A DNA stretch of 64,000 bases, taken from the NCBI GenBank assembly GCA_900169235.1, contig FWCC01000161.1:1-64000 (forward strand), given 5' to 3'. The translations under genes and the position numbers were made by a program. The notes beneath the pieces are model-generated. The model made no database searches, was not told where the DNA came from, and saw nothing but the letters and a program-made list of their open reading frames with translations. The stretch's first letter is position 1. Each line of letters begins with the position of its first letter. Source of the DNA: Zarea fungicola (lineage: Eukaryota > Ascomycota > Sordariomycetes > Hypocreales > Cordycipitaceae). This document shows positions 43,653 to 54,368 of this stretch, one piece after another.

Positions 43653-46105
43653 GGCCGTGTTTTATTTTCTCTCTCTTTCGGTTGGATGTGATGTATTAAT
43701 GGTATTTGGTGAATTTGAAAATGCAGTTTAGATTTGTTGAAGAGTTGAATTTGGTGGTGGTTGTGTGTTTGTGTTTGAGTGTTTGTCAAGGTTCTGTGGT
43801 GATGCGGCCGGCCGCAGGGCGTGAATGACAGTTCGTCTTATGATTTGACGTAAATCGTGAATACAACGTTTAACAAAGAATTAAAAATGTAGCCCAAGAG
43901 TTGGTGAAACAAGGAAAATGGTATCTACTTGATAAGTGACAAAATCGAGGACAAAGGAAAGGGAATAGTTGTTGCAAAAAGCTGGGACAAAGATTACGAA
44001 AGACGAAAGAAGAGGTGAGAAAAAAGAGAGAGAAGAGGAAGGCCAGATCAGTGAAACAAAACGTCATTATACATGGGCATCAAATCACTTGGAAGCGCCG
44101 AGAAAGTACAGCTCGGTTCGAAGGCAGGAAGACCGTGATGAGAGGCCACCAAGAGTTTGGAGCCTGCTTGCACCACTCGGCACAGCCCAGCACTGCGTCT
44201 CAAGTTCATGCAGTAGCATGCCGTCTTTTTCTTCTTTTTTTTAGCTAAATAAATTCAAGATTCAATGGTGGCCATAGAAAGGGAGGCCAGTGGTGTTTAG
44301 AGCATCAAGGCAGTGCACGTTACAACAAGCGCGACATGTCGATGAATCGAGAGGCTGTCGTTCACTATAGGCTGCATGAAGGAGTGGATCTGGTGGCTAC
44401 ACGGCAGAGCGAATATAGATTTTGCTCCAGGGCCAGACTACACTGTATATGCACGATTGGACAAGAGGAAAGACTACAAGACAAATTATGAAGGAGTATC
44501 AAGAGTGGTGGATGGCGAGAGATGGATAGGCGCCGAGGCGGGCCACAGGGAAAGTTGAAGTGTCGCAGCTTTGCCCAAGTTGGGCAGGATGCAAAGCTGT
44601 GATTGGCCAAGAGGTTGGCCGAGATGTTAGTGGCACTGTTGGAGCCCAGGCAAGGTAACGAGGGTCCAAGATTTTCTCGACAACCAGGACAAAGTTGAAA
44701 AAAAAAAATGAAGCGACAACTTTAATGCACTATTCAATATGCCTTTTTTCATAAATCTTTTTTTAATTCGTCTCTCAAGGTGTTGTTTATGGAGGTATGC
44801 GATGTTCGCGATAATCTCCTATTTGCGCCTAGGCGCTGGTGCAATGAGTCACGCCACCACGATGTCCCTCATCTTACATCAGGGGCCACTGAGACCCGCT
44901 GTTGGGGCACGACTAGGCGCCGAGCGGGATCTACGGGTTGTGCGGGCTGTGCGGAAGAGACGGAGTATGCGGAATATGCGGATTTCGCAGATTATGCCGT
45001 GAGCAGATCAGTACAGCATAGTATGCAAGAAATGGTTGGAATTGAGGAAGGAAATATGAGGAAAATTCAACGTTAAAAGAAGAGAAAATTTTAAAGTTGA
45101 AATATTATTAGACAATTTAGAAAACTAAAATTCAATTTAATGCCCTGGAAGAAAGAAGAAGGAAATATAGACAACCGTACTGGTTGTACTCACTGACAGC
45201 GGCCCCGTCGGCTACGGCTCTTCGGCTCTTCAGCTATTAGTGGGTACTAGGTACTGTAGTCTGTTGCCAACTCTGTTGATGTTGACACAGCCCCTGCATG
45301 GTGGGCGGCGCCTGACACGGCTTGCGAAAAACCTGCTCAGATAATAACAGAATATTCTTTTAATAATACAACTCAGTAACGTTACTTTCTACCTTGCAGG
45401 CGCCCCTGAGTCCAGCTACGGCATCATGTCATCTGCCAAGAGTCATGAAATACCGAGATGCCAGAAATCGAGCTCTACAGCCTCAAGCCATCAACTTGAT
45501 CGATAATTCGTCTATAATAATAGTTTTGTTTTGTCCCACTGACTCAGTTGCCTCTTAACAGAATACACGAGAGCTGCCATATATGCCCCAGCAAAACTTG
45601 TGGAGTCGGAGAATATATCAAGACGGCGAGCTTCCATGTCCGGAGTATTCCGGACTGGTTTCCTTTTTAAAAGTAATAATCCACTGTGGCACAGGTCCAT
45701 GACGATGTGGATGGACTATTGTTACGCGTATTTGCGGCATCAGAGTGAGCCCAAGTAGAAAATTATATTGTCCCTACGGAGTATTCATTGTATTACTCCA
45801 AGCCACCAGCCACCATATGCTTTTCCAACCACCACTGCCAAAACAATTACCCTATTGGTTGACTCGTTTCAACAGGTCGATGGAAATACAATTGAAGTAG
45901 GACGTGTGCTTTATTGTGCTCTGTAAGATACATAGAAGTGTGTATAAAAATAAAAATGCGTTCGTTGTCTGCTCAAGCCTTATAGCCTTTTATAGGCCAA
46001 TCGCTAAGCACCAGCATTAGGATAACACCCGCCGCGCACGCAGCTTATTAGTATAGAGTACCCAAAACATACCATGCTATTCTATAGAATCAAACTGTAT
46101 CGATT
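43653..46105. other. Gene-free spacer
   Basis: No gene can be supported over about 2.4 kb. The 5' leader of the cysteine-rich membrane protein lies at the left. A GC-rich patch near 44825-45000 contains the palindrome GCGCCTAGGCGC and ATGCGGA-like short repeats. An exact TACGGAGTA is at 45775-45783. Confidence 0.5.
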
Positions 46106-47482
46106 TTAAATCTTCCAGGTTCCCTTCTTCCTGGACACTTTGAACCAAGACACCAACATGAAGCACGTACCCAAGACGAGACCACCGGCCGAATATCCAA
46201 TACCAGCCAACCAGCGTTCATGAGTAAACTTGCCAAAAATGGCACCTGCAATCGGTGTACCCACAAGAATGGTAATACCAGACACACCAAATGCCATACC
46301 AAGACGAGTACCCATCCGTGCCATGTCGGGTGACAAGGCCATGATGGCCACGGGGACACCCACGACAACCGCCCCTGAAGTCATGCCATACAAAAGAGTC
46401 CAGATGACAACGCTGCCAAGATTATGCAGGCCCATCCAGCCAAACGCCAGCACGGCAGACGCAAAGCAGCAAAAGATGGAAACGTTCATGACGCCAATCT
46501 TATCGCTAACATACATGGGCAGGATCCGTCCAGCAACACTACCAACGTTGAGAAGCGTGACAGTATACGGGGCAAAGTCGAGCGAGGATAGATGGTTAAT
46601 CTCGGTGTACACCTGAATATAAAAGTAGGCCGTGTAGAGCACCAGGAACACAGTCATGCCTCCGGCGACGTACGTCAGATACGTGACATCATTCAATGCG
46701 GACGCGTCCACGAGGGAACGAATCCTACCACTGGGCGGGAGACGAGTGCGCATCGACACAAGAGGGATGACGGACAGGCCCAGCATGATGAAGGCAATGA
46801 CGCGCGTGGCCCATCCGAAGCCGATCCGCGGCTCCAGGTGGCTAAAGATGATGGGGAAGATGATGCCGCCGACGGGGGAGCCCGTGCCGCCGATGCCCAT
46901 GGCAAAGGCGCGGCGCTTGCCAAAGTACTGCGCGATGATGGCCGTCACGGGCAGGAAGAGCAGGCCCATGCCTGCGCCCATGCACACGCCCTGGGCCAGG
47001 ATGATCTGGTAGTACTCCTTGCAGATCGAGGTCATGAACATGCCGAAGCAGGTCAGGAACAGGCCCACCACGAGCGTGATGTTGAAGTAGCCGGCGTCAA
47101 ACAGCGGGCCGGTGACGAGGCCGACGAGGAACAAAAGGCTGGCCTGGAGCGAGCCGATCCACGAGATGGTCGACGCCGACTCGGGCAGGTGGGCTTGGTA
47201 GTAGGCCTGGTACACACCAAACGTGTTGACGACGCCCCATGTGTTGGCCATAATCACCCACGCGCCAAGGACCTGCAGCCAGGCGCGCAGCCCGCCGTCG
47301 GGGGGAGGACCGGCGGCAGGAGGTCCATCCGCCGGTTTGGTTTCTGGAGTCGGCTCCGACGGCGGGATCGTGGCATCTGGTTCAACTCCATCACTGCCCG
47401 TTGCTCTGGCCTGTTCCTTTTCGGCATCCACTTCTGCATTCCGATCCTGGAGAGAGAGCGTTTCTTGGCTTGTGTCGTGCAT
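46106..47482 (-). CDS. MFS monocarboxylate-type transporter
   Basis: This 458-aa intronless protein is of the fungal MCT branch of the major facilitator superfamily (relatives carry monocarboxylates or riboflavin). A hydrophilic N-terminus of about 70 residues precedes PPDGGLRAWLQVLGAW, the family's DGG-W start of helix 1. Twelve helices are discernible, including NTWGVVNTFGVYQAYY, WIGSLQASLLFLVGLVTG and GMGLLFLPVTAIIAQYFGKR (loop 4-5, with the conserved YFxKRR). The second half has LLNVGSVAGRILPMYVSDK, and the C-terminal half ends in a basic tail (SRKKGTWKI). The ATG at 47482 is chosen; the longer frame starts with TTG. Substrate is not predictable. Confidence 0.9.
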   Translation of the reverse strand: MHDTSQETLSLQDRNAEVDAEKEQARATGSDGVEPDATIPPSEPTPETKPADGPPAAGPPPDGGLRAWLQVLGAWVIMANTWGVVNTFGVYQAYYQAHLPESASTISWIGSLQASLLFLVGLVTGPLFDAGYFNITLVVGLFLTCFGMFMTSICKEYYQIILAQGVCMGAGMGLLFLPVTAIIAQYFGKRRAFAMGIGGTGSPVGGIIFPIIFSHLEPRIGFGWATRVIAFIMLGLSVIPLVSMRTRLPPSGRIRSLVDASALNDVTYLTYVAGGMTVFLVLYTAYFYIQVYTEINHLSSLDFAPYTVTLLNVGSVAGRILPMYVSDKIGVMNVSIFCCFASAVLAFGWMGLHNLGSVVIWTLLYGMTSGAVVVGVPVAIMALSPDMARMGTRLGMAFGVSGITILVGTPIAGAIFGKFTHERWLAGIGYSAGGLVLGTCFMLVSWFKVSRKKGTWKI

Positions 47483-48795
47483 GGTGGACTCAATTTCGCT
47501 GGACTGTTTCAAGTTTACGTTGATTATAGAACTAAAAGGAGAAGATTGCGCAAGTGTTGGTTTGTGTGAAAGAAACAAAGATCCTCCGAGCAGGGCGTTT
47601 AATGTTTATCTTGATATCAATCTATCCATCATTGAACCAGCTTGCCAAGGAATGCCGGCTGCTTAAATTAAATACCAAAGGACCTCCAGTGTGTGGAATA
47701 CAAAACATCCAGAACAGGATACCACTGTTGTCGAAGTTGTTCCATTTGTAAGCCTGGGTTGATGGAATACTGGGAATTATGGAGTTAACTCTCAACCTTT
47801 AGCCATGTTTAGTTAATGAGGTACGATAAAATTAAGTTATTTACTAATTTCCTAGGCCAGATCCATGATTCCAACCATCATCATCCAATGTTCTGTACCG
47901 TTTACGGATTGCGGCAGCGATAGATTTCCTAATGAGGCTGCCAGTACCCTGGCTCTGCAAAGGGAAATCGACAACGGGCAAGGAAACGGACAAACGGGCA
48001 CGGAACGGGGCACGGTGTAGTGCACGGCGTAGGGCACGGACTAGTGCGCCCGATCTGTTCTTTTCTTTTTTAGGTCGCCGACCTCGTTTCAGCTGAGTAG
48101 AAGATGCATCTTGACTATGGAATACTGAGTATTTCCAGTGTAATCGCGTTTTCTACCGCAAGTATGCAATGTGGCTCGAAATACCCACGGTACATGTGTC
48201 AATCTTTGGTGAACCGCCACTTCGGGACATCGGACTTTTGCGGTCTAAGTGTAGCTCTCTTATTGGTCAGATTGGCCAAGAGTTCCGCTGTATTGGCTCC
48301 TTCGGTGGTGCCACACGCATCACATCAGACCAGCCCCAATCCGGCAAGTATCAACAGCAGCAATACCAGTAGTGTCAGGCCACTTGCCGGCTTGCCCTGT
48401 GCTTTGACAAAGGGATGAAAGCAGGGAAGCGAAGAATACACTGGTATGTTGCTAGTGTCTCCGAAGAATTGTCGAGGAACTTGCGATAATCCCCCCAGTT
48501 GCAAGATGCTATACTGGTAGGTTACAGGTATCGTTGATATGAACAGTCTCTTCATTTTACCTCACATCCATATACCATGCAATGTGATACATATCGGGTC
48601 AATTGTGTGCATTCAACAAGTTTAACGTATTTATTCACTAATGACAGCCCAATTCCGTAACCGCAATAATTTCCAATAGTAAACCTCCCAACACCATGCA
48701 TAACATGAGCAATACAAAGACAGCGTTCTCTAAGACCGGCAGAATGTCAGATGAGAAGAGAACTTTGATTCTTCACCAAGGCGTATTCGTTACTA
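47483..48795. other. Gene-poor spacer
   Basis: Apart from one doubtful short minus-strand ORF (48325-48555), no gene is seen. A GGGCACGG-type short repeat (GGCACGGAACGGGGCACGG, GCACGGCGTAGGGCACGG) lies near 47995-48045. Confidence 0.5.
48325..48555 (-). CDS. Doubtful 76-aa ORF with hydrophobic C-terminal tail
   Basis: This short ORF begins at a real ATG and ends in a strongly hydrophobic stretch (LTLLVLLLLILAGLGLV) after KPASG. That layout could be a tail anchor or a GPI-attachment signal. The N-terminus lacks a clear signal peptide, and no splice join improves it. It may be chance. Confidence 0.22.
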   Translation of the reverse strand: MKRLFISTIPVTYQYSILQLGGLSQVPRQFFGDTSNIPVYSSLPCFHPFVKAQGKPASGLTLLVLLLLILAGLGLV

Positions 48796-50344
48796 TTAGT
48801 CCTCGGGGATGGGGGGACGCCTCCTCTCAATCGCGTCGCACCACGCATCAAATTTCCTTACGTCAATCATTTCCCCATCGCCCTCCGACGGTTGCCTCCA
48901 AATATCTCTGGTTTCTACCGTTCCTCTCGCGATCCAAAGCCCCTGCGCCATAAACTTGCTCCAGGCCGATGCCCCGACGGCGTGCTTGTTCATGTCAATC
49001 TTGAGGTTCATGACCTTTTCGGCTAGATTTTGGCATTCGTCCTCCAAGTGGGCAAATCGATCCGGCGCCAGGGCATAGAGAACGCGTGCTTTGATCATCC
49101 GGCATACCGCATACGTTCCACGCAGGGACACGTGGATCATGTATGATGGTGTAAACTGATCGGGCTCTCCCGCCGGCTGTGGCACAGCGAGAGCTTCCGG
49201 GCACGCGTACTTGCTAGAGTCGGCTGTCCTGGACTGTGCGCTCGCGAGCCAGTTTACGAGATTAAGTCGACTAATCTCCACTTCTTTGATGACATTCTCG
49301 ATGACATGCCTTGGCGGTCTCGGTCGTGCATATAGGACGTCTGTCGCGTCCTTCAGCAGTCGTGGTCCTTTGACAAGATTGGCCCATAGGCTAAGAACAA
49401 AGTCGGCCTCTTGAACAAGGGACTCGTCGTGGACAATCGCAGACCGCATCGTGGCTTTCCAGTCGTCACTGTCAAGGAAGCATGCCGTGTTACTTAGAAA
49501 CGCGTCCATCACCTGCAGGGGGAGTTAAAAAGTTAGTTTGCTGAGAGAGTAACCAAGATGATATAGGCGTGTTTTTCCATACCGTTGGGCCAAGGTGTGC
49601 AACGAAAAGAGCCTTTTCGAAACCCGTTTCAAATCTATGGGCGCCGCGCATCTGAATGAGTTGAGCGGCACCGTTAACATGATGTTTCCAGGAACCCGTG
49701 GTTTGGCCCCTGTCAAGAGATTCAAACACTCCAAGCAACTCGGCGGCGAACAGCGTCTCGGGCCTTAATCGTTCTGTTTCATCGCTCAGGGCCATTTGCA
49801 TTGCCTCGAGGGCCTTGTTGTAGTAAAATAGACCACTGGCATTGCTTAGATCTTCTAAATCTGTCGTTGGCTCTGCAGTCACCATGCATCGGAGTTTGGC
49901 CAAGACCGCGTCAGTGGCATGTTGCAGGAGCGGCACTTGGTTGTAGCGGCAAGGGAGGAACGAGAGCAGCTTGCGGCTGCCAGGCTGCGGTGTCGACAGA
50001 AGCTGCCGCGTGCGGAGCGGTTCTGGTATTATGTGTGTGAGGTTAGCTATGCCGAGATGGAGGCCCGTGAGGGGCATGAGTTCCATCAAGATGCGAAAGT
50101 CGGCTGGGAGGTTCAGTCCAAGAGGAGGCAGTGCTCGAGCTATCGGTTCCGTGTACTGCTGCTCCTGAACAAAGAACAATGGAGACTGTCTCTGGTTGTT
50201 TCGGCCATAGTTTCCACGGGCCCGGCGTGCAATGGCGATGTCCCGCATCGCCTGCTTCCGAATCACCCGCCTCACGCTCGTGTCCTTGGGGAGCTTCGGC
50301 CCATCATATTGCACAAAGGAGAACGCTGGTTGGCTGAAAGCCAT
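48796..50344 (-). CDS. Fungal_trans_2 (DUF3468) protein lacking a zinc cluster
   Basis: Exons 50344-49583 and 49512-48796 join in phase 0 across a 70-nt intron (GTATGG...TGCAG), giving 492 aa. The protein matches the regulatory half of many Zn2Cys6 factors: a start-proximal AFSQPAFSFVQYDGPK, FRILMELMPLTGLHLGIA, YYNKALEAMQMAL, AAELLGVFESLDRG, SWKHHVNGAAQLIQMRG and, after the intron, CFLDSDDWKATM. No C-x2-C-x6-C cluster precedes it. Nothing upstream of the ATG (50344) encodes one in a plausible exon either. It may be a DNA-binding-deficient co-regulator, or similar to SAT-type accessory proteins. This is family knowledge plus inference. Confidence 0.83.
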
Positions 50345-51320
50345 CCTTATTGCCCGTATTCTTCGCCTTTTGGCCAAGACAACCCCAACTTCTCGTTAAA
50401 TTGTATGCACCTTCAACCTTAGTGCTGCAACCTGATGAAGGAATTGTGTGTAAATGCAATGGGGGCGGGATGCAGCTGAAAACGTTCGCCAGCCTACTGG
50501 ATTCCTATCTAGGCAACTGGTGCATTTTAAACACAGGACGGCCAGGACGGGTGACACGCTTTATTAAAGTTTTGGCCCTTGACAGCCCAAGTGAAGCGCG
50601 ATCATTGGTTAAATCCGTCGGCTTTAGTACCCTGAAGAGCCAGGGTACTACTTGCCAGGAAAGGCATGGCGTGCAACTTGTCAAGGTCAAACGCGACCTA
50701 ATATCCCCTAATGCTCCGGCGCCACTCTGCCCAAAACCTGAATCGCGGCTCAGTCAGCACGGCACGGCCAACTCAACGACTGTCTCCATTGCTCATCGGC
50801 TATCGGCATTCATCTTTCCCTTCTAGTTGCTAGCTTAGTTACATTCATCCACTATGCGTTTGCCATTTTAAGGTATTAGAGGCTGTCATCCACCAAAACG
50901 TTGAGCTTTGTCATACAGTCTCCCACATGACTCCTCTATCCAAACGCGTATAATGCTGGGTCATAATTAATGCAGAATACGGGCCTTGTCCTGCATAAGG
51001 CTAAGATCCAGATCCAACTTCACACCGGACTTTGGTAGCAACATGGTGTAACTTGGCAACATTAAATCCAGATTGCGTTTGGAATCATGAAGCATCTCAT
51101 CGTTCCGAGGAAGAGATGGAGTCGGCATCTCGGAGATTCACAGGCTCATTGACGTAGCTAAAAGAAGATATCGTCGTCATGATGGAATCATCAATACTAT
51201 ATAAATCAACGATAATTCTACCAGCTTAAAATCAATCTCCATCTCCATTTACAAGACACAGTCAATTTATACCAGCTTTTACAATCCAAACAGTCTCTTT
51301 TCTCCGTTAAACGCAACAAA
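50345..51320. promoter_or_regulatory. Divergent intergenic region
   Basis: This stretch lies between the divergent starts of the Fungal_trans_2 gene and the VOC gene. A forward open frame to 50826 lacks an ATG at its start and has no recognisable protein features. TATATAAATC near 51200 could be the VOC gene's TATA element. Confidence 0.5.
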
Positions 51321-51776
51321 ATGCTTCACCACACTCTTATCAAGGTTGCTGCCTCTCAGCATGCCACCGTTGTCAAGTTCTACGACCTCGCTCTGGCTCC
51401 TCTGGGATCTGCCAACCTGAAATCCTTTCCCAATGGCTTCACAGGCTTCGGTGCCCAAGCTCCAGAGTACTGGATCGCCAAGACTGATGTCACGCCCAAC
51501 ACGACTGCCCATATCGGATTTGGTGCTCAGGGTATGTTCATTCAAACTTGCATCTGCCAAGAGAGGACAGTCACTGTGGCAGACGCTAACATGATGGTTA
51601 TAGATAAAGCTGCTGTCGATGCGTTTTACAAGGCTGCTATCGACGCTGGCGGCAAGGACAACGGCCCCCCTGGCGTGCGTGCCCAGATTCACCCTCAGTA
51701 CTATGCCGCCTTTGTCCTGGACCCCGCGGGAAACAACATTGAGGCTGGCTGCATGCTTCCCAAGGAGGCACTGTAA
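51321..51776 (+). CDS. Small VOC (glyoxalase/bleomycin-resistance fold) protein
   Basis: Exons 51321-51531 and 51604-51776 join across a 72-nt intron (GTATGT...TATAG, codon split G|AT) to give 127 aa. It has the two-half VOC layout: HHTLIKVAASQHATVVKFYD at the start (first metal/substrate strand and helix), GAQAPEYWIAK, then DKAAVDAFYKAAIDAGG in the second half. YYAAFVLDPAGNNIEAGC ends the fold, with the usual D-P-x-G-N-x-x-E motif. The intron falls between the halves. VOC proteins act as lyases, dioxygenases or ligand-binding resistance proteins; the exact activity is not predictable. Confidence 0.9.
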   Translation: MLHHTLIKVAASQHATVVKFYDLALAPLGSANLKSFPNGFTGFGAQAPEYWIAKTDVTPNTTAHIGFGAQGMFIQTCICQERTVTVADANMMVIDKAAVDAFYKAAIDAGGKDNGPPGVRAQIHPQYYAAFVLDPAGNNIEAGCMLPKEAL

Positions 51777-54164
51777 AGATGGGACAGGATTGGCAACTAT
51801 GGTTGTTTTGCATTGAAGAGGAGTTGAGGAGAGTCATTTCGCAGGGAGTGTTCAGGAACAGCACATCATGTACCTATGGAAAATGTCACAAGTGGTATCA
51901 AATAATTGAGTTACAAAGATGCTTCTAAATAAAGGTTCATGCTAGATTGACACCTGATGATTTACTACATGTCAGCCTATATAAAGTGAGGTGCATTATA
52001 GCCTCATAAGTGAACTAGTAGAGATTAGTGGGAATTTAGAACTCTGTACTATCTACATATGTCTTGTGGCTTTGCAGAAGTTCCTTTTTGGTAAGTTGTA
52101 CTGTAGTCTCGCAGCTGAAATGTTGCGCCAATAACAGTTTATTCTTCTAGCGGCACTCGCCCATTTCGTTTCACAAGATTATATCTATTCCCAGTGGAAC
52201 GTAAGCTGAATTATGCAGAAGCGTTTGATTAAGATTGGCGCAATTGTGCACGCCGGTAAATGATCGTACCCTGCAGAATGGTGACAGATGTAACGACCCT
52301 TGTTTTGCAATGCCAACTAGAAAAAGATTAGCATTAACAATATTTTGAGCTTTAATTGGCGAGCAACTATTGCTTATCAATATAGTGCGAGTACTATACT
52401 CGTTTGAGCTATCCCCCGTTTCTAGCAGACGCCTCGACTCTTATAGAGAGGGGCATTCGTGCATGAGACAGGGGCTCTTCGACCCGTGGCTGGTCCTGGA
52501 CAATATCCGCCTCTTCGGCTCTAACTGCCGACATAGAACAACGAGTCAGCTCTATTTAGCAATTTCAAAGACTACCGTCAAGCTTCTACTCCGTAGTAAG
52601 CCTGCTATATATAGCCTTGTAAGCGGAGAGGGCTGAAGTCGAGCCCGTGACATTCTCAGACCATGGCATCATGCTACCACCCGGGTAATGTGTTCAATTG
52701 TAAAATATTCCCTATTCCGGATAGGATCCGTTGAAAGGACCTTTCAGTGAGGCGAGCATGCGGCAGATACTATGATAGGAGGCTGGCTGGGAGATCTGAT
52801 CGACCAGCCAGTGATAATTCTAGATTCTTCATGACCAAGTTCATTTGCGAATACGAGCACTCTAAGTTGAGCCCCCACATTCCGCAGTGTTAACTAACAA
52901 AAGATTAGCATTAATAAATACTAGCACGAGTATTAGTTAGGGAATAGCTACTGCTTATAAATGCAGTGTGAGTGTTGGTTCAACAGAATGTTATGAGTGT
53001 CAAGCTGCACTTGCTGAGAGAGAACATTTCAGGGACCTAGAAGGTATCTATTGGATGCTAGGGATACTTGGCCACGGTTGGTCATTACTTGATCTTTTTA
53101 GGTCTCTGTGGTCAAGTGGCTACATAGCACCCTCGTCCTTACAGAACAACTCTGAGCTGGAATGCAAGATCTGAACAGGTTTGGTTTACAAAATAGTCAG
53201 TACGGAGAAAGTTCTCTTGTATACAAGGGAAAATAGCAGGAGAAAGGAATACTGTTGGCTCAACAAGGACGATCTGGGAGTCACGCTGCACGGATTGAGA
53301 GAGGCAACCTCGATTGGTATGCAGAATGCGACTTGTGTTGGCTTGCTAGCTAGGCTACGAGAAGTAATTCCTCCCAATATACTACAAAAACGCAGGAAAA
53401 AGGAACACAGTAATTATTCCCCCGTCTGCTGCCGGCTGCCGCCGGTCTGCAAGCTGACCATCACCAGCCTACATGTAGCCATATGAAGCTTCGTTACTTG
53501 ATCGGCCATTCCATCGGGTAGCCGCAAGAATGAGTACTGTGTACTCGTTACAGCAACAATTTAAGTACAGTTCAGAGTTCAACCGCTAGCAAGATTCATC
53601 GTGGAATTTTACTTGTTTGTCTGTTACAGCCCGGTACGCCCCCTCCGTTACGGAAAATGTCACATTGGAACTTGTTCCTGTGTTGGAGGCTGGCCGGATA
53701 GTACTGAACCGCGATTTATCGCTTCATCAAGTTCCAAGCTTGACATATCAGAAAGGCATACGTTGAAAATGCAGCGTAGCAATAACATGTATTATTTGAT
53801 GTTCATAACCGCTGTTGAAACAAATACTGTCACCCACGCACCCACATGTTTGCCCAGTTGCCAATTCTCCCCTCCACTGTTTTGAGAGCAGTTTCTCGTT
53901 TGCCATGAATATTCTATCAATCAAGTTTCGATTTCCAGTCCCAAGCATCATCGCACCAAAAGAGCCACGGGAAGACCTGCGTAAAACCGTCGTCCCCCAG
54001 GATGATTGTTCAATGCCCTATCGATTAAAATGGGTTTCAGGAGCCAGACAACCAAACAAATTCCATTTCTGTTACCCCGCGCCAAGACAAGCCCGCGATT
54101 AAATGATGAAGCGAGTCAAGACAGCAACCGCAACTTGCCCAACTCGCCGGACAACGACGTTTAA
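51777..54164. other. Gene-poor island with repeat fragments
   Basis: No intact gene. The 3' end of the VOC gene lies at the left. Between 52.3 and 53.5 kb there are several diverged duplicate segments (see the mobile element entry). Between 53.5 and 54.16 kb nothing is recognised. Confidence 0.5.
52319..53420. mobile_element. Diverged transposon or LTR fragments
   Basis: Two segments starting at 52322 and 52898 share AAAAGATTAGCATTAA and then a GCTTAT...AGTGYGAGT block. Two others starting TGTTGGYTCAACA at 52973 and 53253 continue with AGTSWMRCTGCAC and TTGAGAGAG-like matches. A short GCAGGARAAAGGAAYAC block recurs at about 53237 and 53393. The segment ending GTGACA at 52652, with TATATATAG about 40 bp before it, resembles a reversed LTR end. 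No target-site duplication or coding domain could be confirmed, so this is only a probable old remnant. Confidence 0.35.
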
Positions 54165-54368
54165 TCAACAGGCACCAGGGAACATGGGGCAGCAAACGTT
54201 TCTGCACCATTGATAGCAGTTCTTAATTGCACAAGTTGGCGTGTTGCAGAACTGCATACAACCGGGGAAGTCGTTATATCTCTTGTCGAGGCCGGAATCG
54301 GCAGGGGGAGCAGGGCTGGCCATGGCGAGTCCAGCCATGACGGCCACGGTAACAATGGTGAACTTCAT
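54165..54368 (-). CDS. Small secreted cysteine-rich peptide with Kex2 site
   Basis: This 67-aa intronless ORF begins with a signal peptide (MKFTIVTVAVMAGLAMASPA). The short propeptide ends LDKR at residues 27-30, the classic Kex2 cleavage site. The predicted mature peptide has 37 residues and eight cysteines at 37, 41, 46, 51, 55, 59, 60 and 67, including a CC pair, so four disulfides are likely. The size and layout match fungal effector-like or antimicrobial peptides, but I recognise no family and assign no activity. It stands alone in a gene-poor region next to repeat fragments, which is a common setting for such genes. No homologue is visible in the window. Confidence 0.78.
   Translation of the reverse strand: MKFTIVTVAVMAGLAMASPAPPADSGLDKRYNDFPGCMQFCNTPTCAIKNCYQWCRNVCCPMFPGAC

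Noticed and set aside
50350..50826. Forward 158-codon open frame divergent from the Fungal_trans_2 gene
   Set aside because: It begins at TTG, and the first ATG is far inside. The product has no recognisable motif, and it lies in the promoter region.
52630..52700. tRNA-like string (GGGTGGTAGCATGATG... and GGGCTCGACTTC) on the minus strand
   Set aside because: No acceptor stem or anticodon stem can be paired. The TCGACTTCAG loop is too long, and the sequence fits an LTR end better.
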